Assembly: GCF_008704535.1 (NCBI RefSeq)
Contig: NZ_CP023701.1
Span: 4,528,501-4,592,500 of the forward strand
Direction of reading: 5' to 3'
Length of the DNA stretch: 64,000 nt
Source: Streptomyces subrutilus
GTDB lineage: Bacteria > Actinomycetota > Actinomycetes > Streptomycetales > Streptomycetaceae
Shown: positions 63,027 to 64,000 of the stretch, in pieces
Layout: every line of letters begins with the position of its first letter
Position numbering within the stretch: the stretch's first letter is position 1
Made by a program: the position numbers and the translations under genes
The notes under the pieces: model-generated
Database searches by the model: none
What the model was told of the DNA's origin: nothing
The model's input: only the letters and a program-made list of their open reading frames with translations

Positions 63027-63563
63027 ATGACAGAGATACCGGCCGAGCCGCCGGGCAAGCCGACCTCGGCCTCCCGCACCACCCTCAGCCACATCATGAC
63101 CGCCAACGACACCAACCTCCTCGGCACCGTCCACGGCGGCGTGATCATGAAACTGGTGGACGACGCGGCCGGCGCCGTGGCCGGCCGCCACTCGGGCGGT
63201 CCGGCGGTCACCGCCTCCATGGACGAGATGGCGTTCCTGGCGCCCGTGCGCGTCGGCGACCTGGTCCACGTGAAGGCCCAGTGCAACTGGACCGGCCGGT
63301 CCTCCATGGAGATCGGCGTACGGGTCCTGGCCGAGCGGTGGAACGAGTCCACCCCCGCCACCCAGGTCGGCAGCGCCTACCTCGTCTTCGCCGCGGTCGA
63401 CGCCGACGGCAAGCCCCGTACCGTCCCGCCCGTGCTCCCGGAGACCGAGCGGGACGAGCGGCGCTACCAGGAGGCGCAGATCCGCCGCACCCACCGCCTC
63501 GCCCGCCGCCAGGCGATCATGGCGCTGCGCGAGGAGCGGTCGGCCCAGGGCTTCGACGACTAG
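63027..63563 (+). CDS. Acyl-CoA thioesterase, hotdog fold
   Basis: 178 residues of the BFIT/BACH-type acyl-CoA hydrolase family: N-terminal TTLSHIMTANDTNLLGTVHGG, the helix VIMKLVDDAAGAVAGRHS, and the strand pattern FLAPVRVGDLVHVKAQCNWTG, with MEIGVRVLAERW. It hydrolyses acyl-CoA to free acid and CoA; chain length unknown. The ATG at 63027 has AAGGTG upstream. The C-terminal 40 residues are charged and helical. Confidence 0.93.
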   Translation: MTEIPAEPPGKPTSASRTTLSHIMTANDTNLLGTVHGGVIMKLVDDAAGAVAGRHSGGPAVTASMDEMAFLAPVRVGDLVHVKAQCNWTGRSSMEIGVRVLAERWNESTPATQVGSAYLVFAAVDADGKPRTVPPVLPETERDERRYQEAQIRRTHRLARRQAIMALREERSAQGFDD

Positions 63564-63565
63564 CC

Positions 63566-63605
63566 CACCGCACCGCACCGCACCGCACCGCGCCGCGCCG
63601 CGCCG
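63566..63605 (+). repeat. Short tandem repeat of CACCG/CGCCG units
   Basis: Five CACCG and three CGCCG units begin right after the thioesterase stop codon (40 bases). Simple-sequence tract. Confidence 0.85.
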
Positions 63606-63649
63606 GGCCGCGACCGCCGCCCGGCCCGGCGGTGGCGGCGGTCGCGGCC
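63606..63649. terminator. Hairpin between convergent genes
   Basis: 16-bp perfect inverted repeat (63606-63621 and 63634-63649), directly after the CACCG tract. Confidence 0.75.
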
Positions 63650-63698
63650 CCGCCGCCACCGCCGCCGTTCACCCGACCGGCCCCACCGGCCCGCCCGA

Positions 63699-64000
63699 CT
63701 ACGTGGCGCAGACCACCTGGTCGCCGGTGACCGCGCCCGCCGTGCCGCCCTGGTACGGGTCCTCGGGCCGGACCGGGACCACCTTGCGGTAGTCCGCGCC
63801 CGCGATCACCACCACGGTCCGGCCCTGGCCCGCGACCGCCCGCAGTTCGCTGCCGGGCAGGGCGGCGGAGACCGTACGAGCGGAGCGGTCCCAGCGCGGG
63901 TCGTACGTGATCACCGTGCGCTTGACCTCGCGGCTGGAGCCGGTGCCCGGCGTGCGCGTGGTGTCGAAGCCGGTCGCCCGCAGGGCCTCGTCCACCCGCC
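63699..64000 (-). CDS. LytR C-terminal domain protein (partial, continues beyond window)
   Basis: About 100 C-terminal residues on the minus strand; the frame is open to the window edge. The sequence VDEALRATGFDTTRT, then VITYDPRWDRSARTVSAALPGS and RTVVVIAGADYRKVVPV, fits the LytR_C domain (VxVLNGTG...GFxV type), which in actinobacteria follows an LCP domain or stands alone behind one transmembrane helix. The Met at 63995 is not a credible start. Closely placed to the LCP gene and probably also in wall assembly. Confidence 0.8.
   Translation of the reverse strand, partial: RVDEALRATGFDTTRTPGTGSSREVKRTVITYDPRWDRSARTVSAALPGSELRAVAGQGRTVVVIAGADYRKVVPVRPEDPYQGGTAGAVTGDQVVCAT

Overview
The window is a chromosomal segment of a Streptomyces-type actinomycete. 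The evidence is very high GC with strongly GC-biased third codon positions, many GTG and TTG starts, a bldA-type tRNA-Leu(UAA), two resuscitation-promoting-factor genes with a c-di-AMP riboswitch, and a gene order that (from memory of the S. coelicolor chromosome, not a search) follows its SCO3110 to SCO3040 core region in reverse. No rRNA, IS element, prophage or CRISPR array was seen.

Layout. 1-9 kb: end of an FtsX-family ABC permease, a DUF2079 membrane protein, mfd, a small membrane protein and a soluble Ser/Thr kinase with a TPR-like tail. 9-14 kb: a SurA-like lipoprotein, a MazG pyrophosphohydrolase, and a divergent flavohaemoglobin-like protein / cytochrome P450 pair. 14-22 kb: two Rpf cell-wall muralytic enzymes (the second behind a c-di-AMP riboswitch), enolase, DivIC, DUF501, a Ppx/GppA phosphatase, and a type II NADH dehydrogenase whose upstream region carries two Rex-like operators. 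22-30 kb: a cyclopropane-fatty-acid-synthase-like enzyme, a two-gene ABC exporter, bldA, a BI-1/YccA membrane protein and small unknowns. 30-36 kb: thiolase, SGNH hydrolase, cystathionine beta-synthase, RpiR regulator. 36-43 kb: a PLP decarboxylase divergent from a histidine-utilisation operon (hutU, M20 amidohydrolase, hutF, hutI). 43-48 kb: a tightly coupled four-gene operon of exported surface proteins, two with sortase signals and three copies of one unrecognised domain. 48-57 kb: POT transporter, two-component system, a long palindromic repeat, GtrA, purK-purE and two M19 dipeptidase paralogues, the second lacking every metal ligand. 57-64 kb: UDP-sugar dehydrogenase, acyl-CoA dehydrogenase, sugar nucleotidyltransferase followed by a 12-bp tandem repeat, LCP protein, thioesterase and the end of a LytR_C protein.

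Functional threads. Cell-envelope growth and remodelling recurs (Rpf pair, DivIC, LCP, LytR_C, nucleotide-sugar enzymes, GtrA, surface operon). Redox control is suggested at ndh (Rex) and second-messenger control at rpfA (c-di-AMP). The hut cluster takes urocanate to glutamate by the formimidoylglutamate deiminase branch, with hutH and a classical hutG absent from the window. The strongest candidates for under-described biology are the four-gene surface operon and the metal-site-free dipeptidase pseudoenzyme.
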